Translations under genes and position numbers: made by a program
Assembly: GCA_030824965.1 (NCBI GenBank)
Contig: JAPJQV010000007.1
Coordinates: 1-64,000 of the forward strand
Direction of reading: 5' to 3'
DNA: 64,000 nt
Origin: Micavibrio sp.
GTDB lineage: Bacteria; Pseudomonadota; Alphaproteobacteria; Micavibrionales; Micavibrionaceae
The notes under the pieces: generated by a model
Databases searched by the model: none
What the model saw: the letters and a program-made list of their open reading frames with translations, nothing else
Told to the model about the DNA's origin: nothing
In this document: in pieces, positions 42,848-51,563 of the stretch
How the letters are laid out: every line of letters begins with the position of its first letter
How positions within the stretch are numbered: the stretch's first letter is position 1

Positions 42848-44574
42848 GTATTTCCCTGCTGCAGATGAGAAAGAATAGCGAGATTATGAGAGCCGGATGG
42901 ATCGGTAGAAACTAATTTGCCTTGATCTAAATGAAGGAAACGATCTGCAAAGCTCAGAAGATTTTGGTCTTGTGTAACAAGTATGATCGTAGCTTTTCCT
43001 TTTAATCGTCCAATCAAGCGGAAAAGCAGGTTGTAACCTGTCTTGTCAAGTGTACGGTCCGCATCGTCGAATAAAAGTATGGCAGGGCGATTGGCCAAAA
43101 CCCGAACAAGCGAAATCCTTTGCTTCACGCCGGGTGGAATTGGATCTGCCACTGAATCCGTCAAGCGTGTATTATAACCATGTGGAAGTGTATCTACGAT
43201 CTGGTCGAGACCCAAATCCGCTCCGGCTTCCATGGCTTCTTGAATTTTATCAGACTGATTTTGAAAACCTGTAATATTTTCGAGAATACTTCCTTTAAAT
43301 ATCGCAGCCTCCTGGGGAAGATAGCCTATGAGATCCTTCAATTCGGAAAGGCTATGTTGAGATGGCGCAATGTCATCTATCATGATAGTGCCTGTATCAG
43401 GTTTGATAACGCCAGCGATGATTTGCAACAGGGCTGATTTTGCGGTACCGTTATTAGCCGTAATGGCTACAATGCTGCCCGGCTCCACTGACATGGAAAT
43501 TTCATCAAGTAATATCTGGCCGGAAGGCGAAGTATAGCTTATTTGATCCAATAAAATTCTGCCTTGGGAAATGTGATGGGATTTTTCAACGCGTTTCATA
43601 GCGGGAAGAGCGAAGAGGGATGTGACCTGAGCTTTTGAGAGAGACAGGTCTTGTAATCTTAACCATGTCGCCAAAACTCTTTGGACCGGCTGGATGCATC
43701 TGCCGGCCAGTAAAGTGCATGCGGAGAGGCCGCCAATGCTGAGAGAGCCGTTTAAAACAAGAAATAATCCTGCTGTAACCGTTGCTATCAGCGAAAGTTG
43801 TCCGAAACAGGCGCTAAGGATCGAGGCTTTACCGCTAGCCGCGGCAACGAGAAAACTGTCTTTGCTGACATCGGCCTGAATGCCTTCGAACTTCCGAATG
43901 AGAAAAGATTCGAAAGAAAGGGATTTTACAGTATGTATGCTTTTGAGGATTGAAACGACAAGGCTCGCTTTTTTATCATCGCTTTCGCTTCTTTCTTCAA
44001 GGGCGAGCTTAAGGCTATTGCTTGTCAATGCGGCGTTTATAAAAAATAGTATTAATAACGAAATAGGAACCAAGACCAGAATACCGCCTAGGTAAGCGAT
44101 CAAGGCTAGAAATATTACTACAAAAGGAACGTCGATCAGAGATGCCCATGCCTGTCCACTATAGAATTCCCGTAGTTTTCCAATGGCATTAATATTCTGC
44201 AAATGTTCGCCGGAACCTTTGCGTTCGAATTCGGTAATATTGGTTCGCGCAAAAAGCTCAACAGCTGCGCAATGCGCTGCATGCTCGGAAGATGCCGCCG
44301 ACCAGTTCACCAGATAAGAACGAATTATTCTAAGTGCCATATCCAGAACTAGTGCTGTCATGACCATGGCAGTTAGAACGTATAACGATCCAAAGGAGGC
44401 ATGCGGTATGATCCGGTCATAGATTTGAAGCATCATGATCGGCAGCGCGAGAGAAAGAATGTTCAAAGAAAAAGCAATTCCCAGTTGGCGGAATACGGGC
44501 ATTTTATACGAATGATCTTCGTAAAAATCAGGCAAAGATACAGGAGAAAAATTACTTAGAATGCTCGAAGACAT
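42844..44574 (-). CDS. Type I secretion ABC subunit with degenerate Walker A and B
   Basis: A 576-residue ABC exporter half with six membrane helices (about 20-310) and a C-terminal ATPase but no C39/CLD domain. Walker A reads TANNGTAKSA: two glycines of GxxGxGKS are replaced by Ala. Walker B is LLFDDADRTLD, with Asp in place of the catalytic Glu. The signature (IPPGVKQRISLVRVL) keeps the Gly and the downstream Q-R-I-x-L-x-R-x-L context. It would supply the signature to its partner's intact Walker motifs. The gene overlaps the partner by four bases and lies 69 bp downstream of the adhesin. Confidence 0.88.
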   Translation of the reverse strand: MSSSILSNFSPVSLPDFYEDHSYKMPVFRQLGIAFSLNILSLALPIMMLQIYDRIIPHASFGSLYVLTAMVMTALVLDMALRIIRSYLVNWSAASSEHAAHCAAVELFARTNITEFERKGSGEHLQNINAIGKLREFYSGQAWASLIDVPFVVIFLALIAYLGGILVLVPISLLILFFINAALTSNSLKLALEERSESDDKKASLVVSILKSIHTVKSLSFESFLIRKFEGIQADVSKDSFLVAAASGKASILSACFGQLSLIATVTAGLFLVLNGSLSIGGLSACTLLAGRCIQPVQRVLATWLRLQDLSLSKAQVTSLFALPAMKRVEKSHHISQGRILLDQISYTSPSGQILLDEISMSVEPGSIVAITANNGTAKSALLQIIAGVIKPDTGTIMIDDIAPSQHSLSELKDLIGYLPQEAAIFKGSILENITGFQNQSDKIQEAMEAGADLGLDQIVDTLPHGYNTRLTDSVADPIPPGVKQRISLVRVLANRPAILLFDDADRTLDKTGYNLLFRLIGRLKGKATIILVTQDQNLLSFADRFLHLDQGKLVSTDPSGSHNLAILSHLQQGNT

Positions 44575-44643
44575 TTATAAATCCCATGCGTTTTTTTATG
44601 ATTGTGCAGCTAAAACCGTGAAGATTGGTTAATGCATACATCC

Positions 44644-47600
44644 TTATGTATCAGGGCTGACATGCACGATGAAATCTGCGTGATTGGTGGCAACGGAATG
44701 ATCGTCCTGAGAAAAGATGTCGACTGTTAAATGAATATCGCCGGTAAAGTCATGCTCCGGAATAATGGATAAATTCTCCATTTCATCTTCGCGGAAGCTC
44801 CAGGTTCCATTTCCATTATTCAGGCCGGCATTGAAGGTAAAATGATTTGGAACCTGACTAATGACGACACTTAAATTTTCAGAGCCGTCCGTATCGCCAG
44901 ACGAAGTTACAATATCAAGTCCTATGTGATGATTTTCAATGCCGCTGACGTCTTGTACGCTTAAAGGCGGAACATCGGCAGCCGCTTCGATATGCACGTT
45001 TAAGTTGGCTGTGGTGCTTTGGGTATGCCCATTGCTTTCCCTTGATGTGGCTGTAATCGTCAGACTGGTATCTCCGCTCCAGTCATGCGGCGTTTGTAAA
45101 TAGACATTGTTGATGTCACCGGGGTTGACGCTCCATGTACCGTTTCCGTTGTTGGTGGCACCAATCAGGCCAAACCCTGCTTCAAGTCCAGAAATCGTAA
45201 TGCTTGAAAGAGTTTCGGATGTGTCAGTCAGGCTTATACCTAGATCAAGATGAAGCGGGGTATCTTCGGTGCCGGTATGCTGAACCGGCTCGACAACAGG
45301 AGCATCGGCGCTGGCTGTTATATGTATGTGCCCGGTCGCGATCTGGGTCGTAGAATCTCCCTCTCTCTCTGTGGATGTTGCTATAATGGTATAAGTGGCA
45401 TCTCCACTGAAATCTTCAGGAGGTTTTAAGCCAAAAGAGGCAATTTCCGTAGCTGTCAGGCTCCATGTACCGTTGCCGTTGTTAATCCCGACGGTGGGCA
45501 CGAAACCAGCAGGCAGATTGGTAATCGTAAAACTTAATGTCTCCGATCCATCAGTGTCAGTTAGGGACGACGATACCGATATGGGAATAATATTTGCATC
45601 TTCATTCGCTATCGCTGGCAATACGGTCAGGGTCGGCGTATCGGCAACACCCAGCACATGGACATTGACGATACCAAGTGCGACATTCAGGAAAAGGACC
45701 TGAGCCGAAATCGTGATTGTAAAATCCTGATCACTGTTTGGGGGTAATCTTAAAGAAAGTCCGACCAAATCGCCTGGCAGAAGCCGCCATTGCCCATTGC
45801 CTTGGTCTACACCGCTGCTTAGGGAAGCTCCCACCGGAAGCCCGTTGATCGTTAGAAACGATATATTAGCGGCCAGCGTTAATAAAAGCCCGGCGTCGAC
45901 GATCGGGAATATAGAGTCTTCGTGGACGACTATTCCTCCATTGCTCAGTAGGCCGCCAAGATTAAGGTCTAGACCGATAGCCGTTCCAATACCTATGCCG
46001 CCGATACCGACGCCCAATGCCAGGTTAAGCTGTATCCCGGCGGATGCATTGCCGACGCCGATGTTGAAGCTGGAGGCATTACTTAAAGCTACCGATCCAT
46101 CGCTTTCATGGGAAACCGATTGTGCGGAAAGATAGACGCGGCCTTCGAAATTATAAGGCGATATCATTTTAAGCCCTGCCAGATCGTTCTCGGTAAAGGT
46201 CCAGCTGTTATTTCCATTGTTCAAACCGTGATTAAAAGAAAATCCGTCAGGAACCCCGCTAATGAGATAAGTGATGCTCTCAGATCCATCCGTATCGGTC
46301 AGAGCGCCGCTAATATTCACATTGACGGCTGTATTTTTAGCGCCTGCGGTATTGCCGGTAGTAACTGTCGGTATATCGGCAACCGCCATAACCGTAACCG
46401 GTAGATTATCAATGATAGAAGATGTAGTCCCGTTACTGTCTGTGGCAGTAGCGGTCACAACCAAAGTAAAATCGACATCGCTGTTTGCGGGAGGTGTTAT
46501 CTGAAGATTGACCAGGTCTGTTGATGTCAGCAGCCATGTACCATTGCCCTGATTAATCCCTGCTGAGAGAAAAGCGCCTGCCGGTACACCTGATATCGTA
46601 ATCGACAGAGTTTCCGACGTATCCAGATCCGCAAGAAGAGCGGAAATCGATAATGTAATAGGTGAATCTTCCTGGCCTATTGCTGCGGAAACATCCAGCA
46701 CCGGCTGATTGGCAACAGGCTGGATATTCAAGGTCAAAGGTACTGAAGTTAATGATGTGTCGCCATTGCTTTCTGTCGATATTGCAGAAACCTGCATGGC
46801 TATAATGCCTGAAAAATGCCCCGGCGGTGTAATTGTCAGGCCGGACAATTGGGCAGGTGAGAGCGTCCAGCTGCCGTTTCCATTGTTCAGTCCTGCAGAT
46901 AAAAGAGCTCCGGAAGGCACGCCTGATATAAGTATCGACAAAACTTCCGAACCGTCAGTGTCGTTAAGCGATGCGGAAATTGAAAGCGAGATATCAGTTT
47001 CTTCGCTTCCGCTTGCTGCCTGAACGGAAAGATTGGGTGTATCGGCCACTCCTTCAATAGTCACGCCGAGAGGGGCATGAACATTAGCTATATCGCTGCC
47101 ATCTACAGAAGTAAGAGTAATGCTCAGATCAAAATGGCCGCTATAATTTAAGGGCGGGAGTAATTGCAGATTGACCAGTTGCGCAGGCGTTAAGGTCCAT
47201 GTTCCGTTCCCGTTATCAAGGCCTGCTGATAAAGTCGCACCAGATGGAAGATTTGAAATTGTTACAGTCAAAACTTCATTCCCTAGCGGATCGAAAGGAT
47301 CAGCGTCTATATTCAGTACAATCGGATTATCTTCACTTCCCGTAGCTTCTGAAATCGACAGAACGGGCGCATGGGAAACCGCAGTGATTGTCACTGGAAG
47401 CGTGATTTGTGATGTGCTGGATGTCAGATTATTTTCATGACTGCTAGCCGTTACGCTAAGATTAACGGTTCCGCTGTAATGCAATGGCGGGGTGAGTGTC
47501 AAACCGGAAAGTTCTGCCTGGGTCAAACTCCATGTACCGTTTCCATTATTGATACCGGCGGAAAGAGTGCCTCCTGCGGGGACGCCTGAAATTGTTATAC

Positions 47601-48340
47601 TCAAAGTTTCAGAGCCATCCGTATCGGTCAGGCTCGCAGAAATATTCAATGGAATAGGCGAGCTTTCCAGCCCGGTGGAGGGTTGGACAGATAAAAAGGG
47701 CTGGTCAGGTATTCCGGCGACAGAAACAACCAGATTTGAAGAAACACTGGCATGATCCGATCCATCGGTCGAGGTCGCTGTCACGTTTAAAGAAAAAGAT
47801 CCGCTATAATTAAGCGGAGGAGTTACACTCAGGGAAGAAAGCTGGGCGGGGGTCAGGCTCCATGTGCCATTGCCATTATTGGTTCCTGCCGACAGCGTGG
47901 CGCCTGCAGGCACACCCGAAACTGTAATTGAAAGATGCTCGGAGCCATCTGTATCGTTGAGGGAAGAGGAAATATTGAGTTGTATAGCCGTATCTTCATT
48001 ACCGAAGGCGGGAAACGTCACAAGGTTCGGAGTATTGGCAACGCTCTCTATGACGAGGTGGATGGTCTCTGTATCATTTGACGAAAGGTTTCCCAAGGTT
48101 GAGGTCGCGCTGACTGTTAAATTGATTTGTCCACTATAATGGGGGCCGGGATGTAATATCAGGCCCGGTATCTGGGCAGGTGTTAATGTCCAGCTTCCGT
48201 TGCCGTTATTGGTTCCCGCTGACAATGTGGCGCCCGGTGGAAGGTTTGAAATGATAATGGTTGTTGTGACGCCTTGCTGGGTATCAAGGGCCAATTGTAT
48301 ATCCAAAGGGATGGGATCACCTTCCGATGAATTAGCACCA
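44644..48340 (-). repeat. Eleven tandem Ig-like protein repeats (~95 residues each)
   Basis: Counted from the conserved NNGNG-(T/S)-W core, eleven units are present. Units 2-5 are the most alike; units 7, 8 and 10 have drifted or carry insertions (unit 8 follows a Gly/Leu/Ile-rich stretch, LNLALGVGIGGIGIGTAIGL). Copies are divergent at the DNA level, so recent expansion is unlikely. Confidence 0.85.
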
Positions 48341-48888
48341 TGAGTGGTTACAACTGGGGCCGTTAGGTGCGGTGTGTTTCCATCATCATCATCATCATCA
48401 TCCGGATTGGTATTATCCGGCGTTTCATCTGCAGGTAAAGGATCGTCGTTTGACGGAAATCCGCCCCCGGGGCCAGTGGCGCGGGATAGAAAAGAGCTGG
48501 ATATATCGGGATTGCCCAGGTTAATTCCGCGTGACGTCAAACCTTCAAGGATATTGGAATAGTCGCCGCCTGCGGATGCAGACGACAAAGGATCGTAGTA
48601 GAGCACCTGACCGCCATTTGCGCTGCCTGACGTGATTTGATTGGAAAAAGGAAGCGATGAGTTTTGTATTATATTACCATCGTCACCGCTCAATACAGGC
48701 AATGGTAAAGTGGAAGCATCTGCATCATTGGCATTATCTTGCGGGTTTGGTAAAACGCCGGCTTTATCTGAAAGATCGGGATTGGAAAAACGCAGGGTGC
48801 TAAACAGGTTGCTGTTAAAATTAAATTCCGTATTTGGTTCATATCCCTGATGAATGCGCGCGTTTAGATCGAATTTATTGTCAGCCAT
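44644..48888 (-). CDS. Large repeat adhesin, probable type I secretion substrate
   Basis: A 1414-residue acidic protein with no N-terminal signal peptide. Residues 1-165 are a polar head, then an Asp run (seven Asp near 165-172) and eleven Ig/cadherin-like repeats of about 95 residues. Each repeat carries 'ISGVPAGATLSAGxNNGNG' followed by TW-x-L and, later, a PPxxYSG-like turn. Similar repeats occur in giant RTX/VCBS surface adhesins. The GGxGxD nonapeptides and a long C-terminal secretion region are absent; the C-terminus (DFIVHVSPDT) ends in the last repeat. It is first in an operon with two ABC subunits and HlyD, which makes it the natural substrate. Surface adhesion is inferred. Confidence 0.82.
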   Translation of the reverse strand: MADNKFDLNARIHQGYEPNTEFNFNSNLFSTLRFSNPDLSDKAGVLPNPQDNANDADASTLPLPVLSGDDGNIIQNSSLPFSNQITSGSANGGQVLYYDPLSSASAGGDYSNILEGLTSRGINLGNPDISSSFLSRATGPGGGFPSNDDPLPADETPDNTNPDDDDDDDGNTPHLTAPVVTTHGANSSEGDPIPLDIQLALDTQQGVTTTIIISNLPPGATLSAGTNNGNGSWTLTPAQIPGLILHPGPHYSGQINLTVSATSTLGNLSSNDTETIHLVIESVANTPNLVTFPAFGNEDTAIQLNISSSLNDTDGSEHLSITVSGVPAGATLSAGTNNGNGTWSLTPAQLSSLSVTPPLNYSGSFSLNVTATSTDGSDHASVSSNLVVSVAGIPDQPFLSVQPSTGLESSPIPLNISASLTDTDGSETLSITISGVPAGGTLSAGINNGNGTWSLTQAELSGLTLTPPLHYSGTVNLSVTASSHENNLTSSTSQITLPVTITAVSHAPVLSISEATGSEDNPIVLNIDADPFDPLGNEVLTVTISNLPSGATLSAGLDNGNGTWTLTPAQLVNLQLLPPLNYSGHFDLSITLTSVDGSDIANVHAPLGVTIEGVADTPNLSVQAASGSEETDISLSISASLNDTDGSEVLSILISGVPSGALLSAGLNNGNGSWTLSPAQLSGLTITPPGHFSGIIAMQVSAISTESNGDTSLTSVPLTLNIQPVANQPVLDVSAAIGQEDSPITLSISALLADLDTSETLSITISGVPAGAFLSAGINQGNGTWLLTSTDLVNLQITPPANSDVDFTLVVTATATDSNGTTSSIIDNLPVTVMAVADIPTVTTGNTAGAKNTAVNVNISGALTDTDGSESITYLISGVPDGFSFNHGLNNGNNSWTFTENDLAGLKMISPYNFEGRVYLSAQSVSHESDGSVALSNASSFNIGVGNASAGIQLNLALGVGIGGIGIGTAIGLDLNLGGLLSNGGIVVHEDSIFPIVDAGLLLTLAANISFLTINGLPVGASLSSGVDQGNGQWRLLPGDLVGLSLRLPPNSDQDFTITISAQVLFLNVALGIVNVHVLGVADTPTLTVLPAIANEDANIIPISVSSSLTDTDGSETLSFTITNLPAGFVPTVGINNGNGTWSLTATEIASFGLKPPEDFSGDATYTIIATSTEREGDSTTQIATGHIHITASADAPVVEPVQHTGTEDTPLHLDLGISLTDTSETLSSITISGLEAGFGLIGATNNGNGTWSVNPGDINNVYLQTPHDWSGDTSLTITATSRESNGHTQSTTANLNVHIEAAADVPPLSVQDVSGIENHHIGLDIVTSSGDTDGSENLSVVISQVPNHFTFNAGLNNGNGTWSFREDEMENLSIIPEHDFTGDIHLTVDIFSQDDHSVATNHADFIVHVSPDT
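48381..48401. repeat. (CAT)7 trinucleotide repeat encoding an Asp run
   Basis: Seven CAT triplets (GAT on the coding strand) encode the Asp run linking the adhesin head to its repeats. Slippage would change linker length one residue at a time without breaking the frame. Confidence 0.8.
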
Positions 48889-49009
48889 GTTGATACCCGA
48901 ATTTTTTGGTTATTACTAAATGGTATCTACAAGCCGGTTAATGATGTCTGAATTGAATACTCGGATATGTTTGTAGCAATCTAAGACAAAATCGAACTAA
49001 ACTAAGTCT

Positions 49010-49957
49010 ATGAAAGCAGAACAAAATATAAAAATGTCCTCAGAGTTGGGCCAGTTAAACTCGGCAAAAATCCTTTTAGTGGAAGACGAGCCGGCCAATA
49101 GCGCCATTTTATCCGCCTATCTTGAAAATGCCGGATATACCGTCGACGAAGCGATAGACGGAGTAGAGGCTTGGGAGATGCTGGAACAGAATCCGGGACG
49201 TTATCGCCTTATCGTTACCGATAAACGCATGCCTAATATGAACGGTTTGGAGTTGGCCGCGAGAATTAAAGCAGATAGAAGGTTTTCAAATATTCCAGTT
49301 ATCATGCAAACTGGCGATTCATCTCAGGAAGAATTTCTTAAGGGTATAAAAGCCGGAGTATATTATTATCTTTCCAAACCTTATGATGAAACCACCCTTT
49401 TGGCATTGGTAAGGTCTGCCGCAATAGAGCGCGACAGGAAGGAAATTTTTGAGCGTCGTATCTCAAGTCAGCAGAATGCTCTGACAAATTTGGCCAGAGG
49501 CGAATTTTTTGTGCAATTTCCTGAAGAAGCCCAAAACACGGCTTTTCTATTGGGGAGTATTTTTCCAAGGCCCGAACTCGCAGTATCCGGTCTCTATGAG
49601 CTGATATTAAACGGTATAGAGCATGGAAACCTAGGTATCGGGTATGAAAAAAAAGGAATCTTGCTGTCAGAAGGGCGGCTTGAGAATGAGATCGATAGAT
49701 TGATAAACATGACAGAAAATAAAAACAAAAAAGTCTTTATCTGTTTTGAAAAATTTTCCAACAGGCTGGAAGTCACTATTACCGATGACGGACAAGGGTT
49801 TGATTGGCAACCATATCTTGAGATTGAGCCATCGCGTGCAACGCATGGAAATGGCCGGGGTATTGCGAAGGCCAATCTGCTTGGCTTTGATGATGTTAAA
49901 TATCTTGGTACGGGGAATCAGGTTAAAATAACCTCTTACACGAAAACATCAGGCTAG
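49010..49957 (+). CDS. Response regulator with RsbW-like ATPase output
   Basis: A 315-residue protein. The receiver domain (about 16-140) has the acidic pair in VEDE, phospho-acceptor D71 (VTDKRMPNMNG) and Lys in YYLSKPYDE. A short linker leads to a histidine-kinase/anti-sigma-type ATPase domain (about 180-310): N-box LYELILNGIEHGN, G1 box ITDDGQGFDW and a glycine loop THGNGRGIAKA. Such REC-HATPase_c proteins act like RsbW/SpoIIAB switches rather than on DNA. It is divergent from the adhesin operon across 121 bp and near a hybrid kinase lacking an output partner. The TAAACT box six bases before the ATG and the lack of a ribosome site fit a leaderless mRNA. Confidence 0.88.
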   Translation: MKAEQNIKMSSELGQLNSAKILLVEDEPANSAILSAYLENAGYTVDEAIDGVEAWEMLEQNPGRYRLIVTDKRMPNMNGLELAARIKADRRFSNIPVIMQTGDSSQEEFLKGIKAGVYYYLSKPYDETTLLALVRSAAIERDRKEIFERRISSQQNALTNLARGEFFVQFPEEAQNTAFLLGSIFPRPELAVSGLYELILNGIEHGNLGIGYEKKGILLSEGRLENEIDRLINMTENKNKKVFICFEKFSNRLEVTITDDGQGFDWQPYLEIEPSRATHGNGRGIAKANLLGFDDVKYLGTGNQVKITSYTKTSG

Positions 49958-50005
49958 TTCTTATTACCTATTGTTATTCCATTATATCGCCATATTTAAA
50001 ATAGT

Positions 50006-50278
50006 ATGACGCATATTTCTGACAATATAGAAAAAAACCGATTTGAACTGAATGTCGATGGTCAGATTGTTTTCGCCAATTATCGAATGGATAACGATAC
50101 ATTGTATATAAATTATGTTGAATCGCCCGTAAGTCTGCGAGGTTCAGGCGCAGCCGGAAAGCTTATGGACGGAATAATGAAAATTGCGCAGGAACACTCT
50201 TTTAAGATCGTTCCGATTTGCGGATATGCGGTAAGCTGGATAAATCGTCATAAGGAATATCAATCGCTTTTGGCGTGA
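50006..50278 (+). CDS. Small GNAT-like acetyltransferase (Gcn5-like, YidJ/CG type)
   Basis: A 90-residue minimal acetyltransferase-like protein. NRFELNVDGQIVFANYRMDN is the first sheet, INYVESPVSLRGSGAAGKLM the acetyl-CoA loop (RGxGxA), and IVPICGYAVSWINRHKEYQS the C-terminal motif with the conserved Cys and the Tyr-x-x-L end. Proteins of this type (N-acetyltransferase_CG family) have no settled substrate. Its 3' end overlaps the convergent flavoprotein gene by 19 bp. Confidence 0.85.
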   Translation: MTHISDNIEKNRFELNVDGQIVFANYRMDNDTLYINYVESPVSLRGSGAAGKLMDGIMKIAQEHSFKIVPICGYAVSWINRHKEYQSLLA

Positions 50279-51483
50279 TTTAAAATCCCTCTTGCGGCTG
50301 CGACACCCGTGGCAAAGCAGGCTTGCAAAAGATAGCCACCTGTCGGTGCTTCCCAATCCAGCATTTCACCAGCCGCAAAAACACCCGGTATGTTTTTTAG
50401 CATCATATTTCTATCAAGATTTTCAAGTTGAATTCCACCTGCACAGGAGATGGCGCGTTCAATGGGGAAAGTTGAATTTGCCTCAATTGGAATAGATTTA
50501 AGTAATGTTGCCAGATGCTCGTTGGATAAGTCGCCAAGCTTTGAATTAGCTTCCCGTAAAAGGCTGATCTCAAGAGGTTTTAAACCCAAGGTTTTTTGCA
50601 GGTAAGTAGTCATGGATTGTTTTCGGCGCGGATTATTTTCAAGCTTAGAAATAATATTTTGCCGGGATATGGAAGGTCGCAAATCTATATTTAGAATAAC
50701 CGATTGCGCATTTTCCAAAGTATCTCTTAGGCATGAAGATAAGGCATAAATAGCGCCACCTTCAATTCCTTTGGAGGAAATCATTATTTCTCCTTTTACC
50801 GTTTTGTCGCCTATCGAAACACTGATATTTTTCAAGGGAACACCGGAGAATTTATTTTGGAATATCTCAGACCAGTTGACGGTAAACCCACAATTGGCGG
50901 GGCGCAATTCGGCGATAGATATGTTTTTTTTCTCCAAGATATCCACCCATGATGCATCAGAGCCTAAATTCGGCCATGAAGCTCCTCCCAGTGCCAGCAG
51001 TGTATAATCTGAATCAATGAATTCTTCTGCACCGTTTGAATCGTTGAAAACCAATTGATTGGTGCGATTCCATCCCATCCAGTTTCTTTGTAATTGGAAA
51101 CTTACTCCTAGCTTATCAAGTTTTTTCAGCCATGACCGGAGCAGGGGTGATGCTTTGAATGATTTTGGGAAAACCCTGCCGCTAGAGCCGATAAATGTGT
51201 CTTCCCCTAAACTATGGCACCATTCCCGAAGCCGGTCTGGATTGAAGCTATCCAGAAGAGGATTTAGGAAATCTTGTGCGGATTCATTGTATTTGCGTTT
51301 AAATGCGGAAATTGGCTCTGAATGCGTAAGATTCAAACCGCCGCGTCCGGCCATTAGAAATTTCCGTCCTACGGAGGCTTTCCGGTCGTAAATTGTTACG
51401 CCAAAACCTTCACAGGCCAGAATTTCTGCTGCGATAAGACCGGAAGGGCCTCCGCCGATAATAGTAACTTGACGCTTCTTCAA
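50260..51483 (-). CDS. HI0933-like flavoprotein (TIGR03862 type)
   Basis: An FAD-binding oxidoreductase. The dinucleotide fold is QVTIIGGGPSGLIAAEILA, followed by GRKFLMAGRGGLNLTHSEP, and the C-terminus GEMLDWEAPTGGYLLQACFA is the TIGR03862 signature. The frame is open to 51666, but conserved sequence starts around residue 62; a TTG at 51483 with an AAAGG site nine bases upstream is the likely start and gives 407 residues. It is divergent from a second member of the same superfamily at 51564. The reaction is unknown. Confidence 0.85.
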   Translation of the reverse strand: MKKRQVTIIGGGPSGLIAAEILACEGFGVTIYDRKASVGRKFLMAGRGGLNLTHSEPISAFKRKYNESAQDFLNPLLDSFNPDRLREWCHSLGEDTFIGSSGRVFPKSFKASPLLRSWLKKLDKLGVSFQLQRNWMGWNRTNQLVFNDSNGAEEFIDSDYTLLALGGASWPNLGSDASWVDILEKKNISIAELRPANCGFTVNWSEIFQNKFSGVPLKNISVSIGDKTVKGEIMISSKGIEGGAIYALSSCLRDTLENAQSVILNIDLRPSISRQNIISKLENNPRRKQSMTTYLQKTLGLKPLEISLLREANSKLGDLSNEHLATLLKSIPIEANSTFPIERAISCAGGIQLENLDRNMMLKNIPGVFAAGEMLDWEAPTGGYLLQACFATGVAAARGILNHAKSD

Positions 51484-51563
51484 GAAGTATTGGCCTTTCC
51501 GAGCCGTTTGATTTATGTGAGTAGCATAATTTAAACTCAATTTTTCTGGAAGTCTCTGCCAAT

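Noticed and set aside
44644..48340. Adhesin repeats as a DNA tandem array or CRISPR-like structure
   Set aside because: Similarity is at the protein level with ~285-bp period and divergent DNA; there are no short direct repeats with unique spacers.
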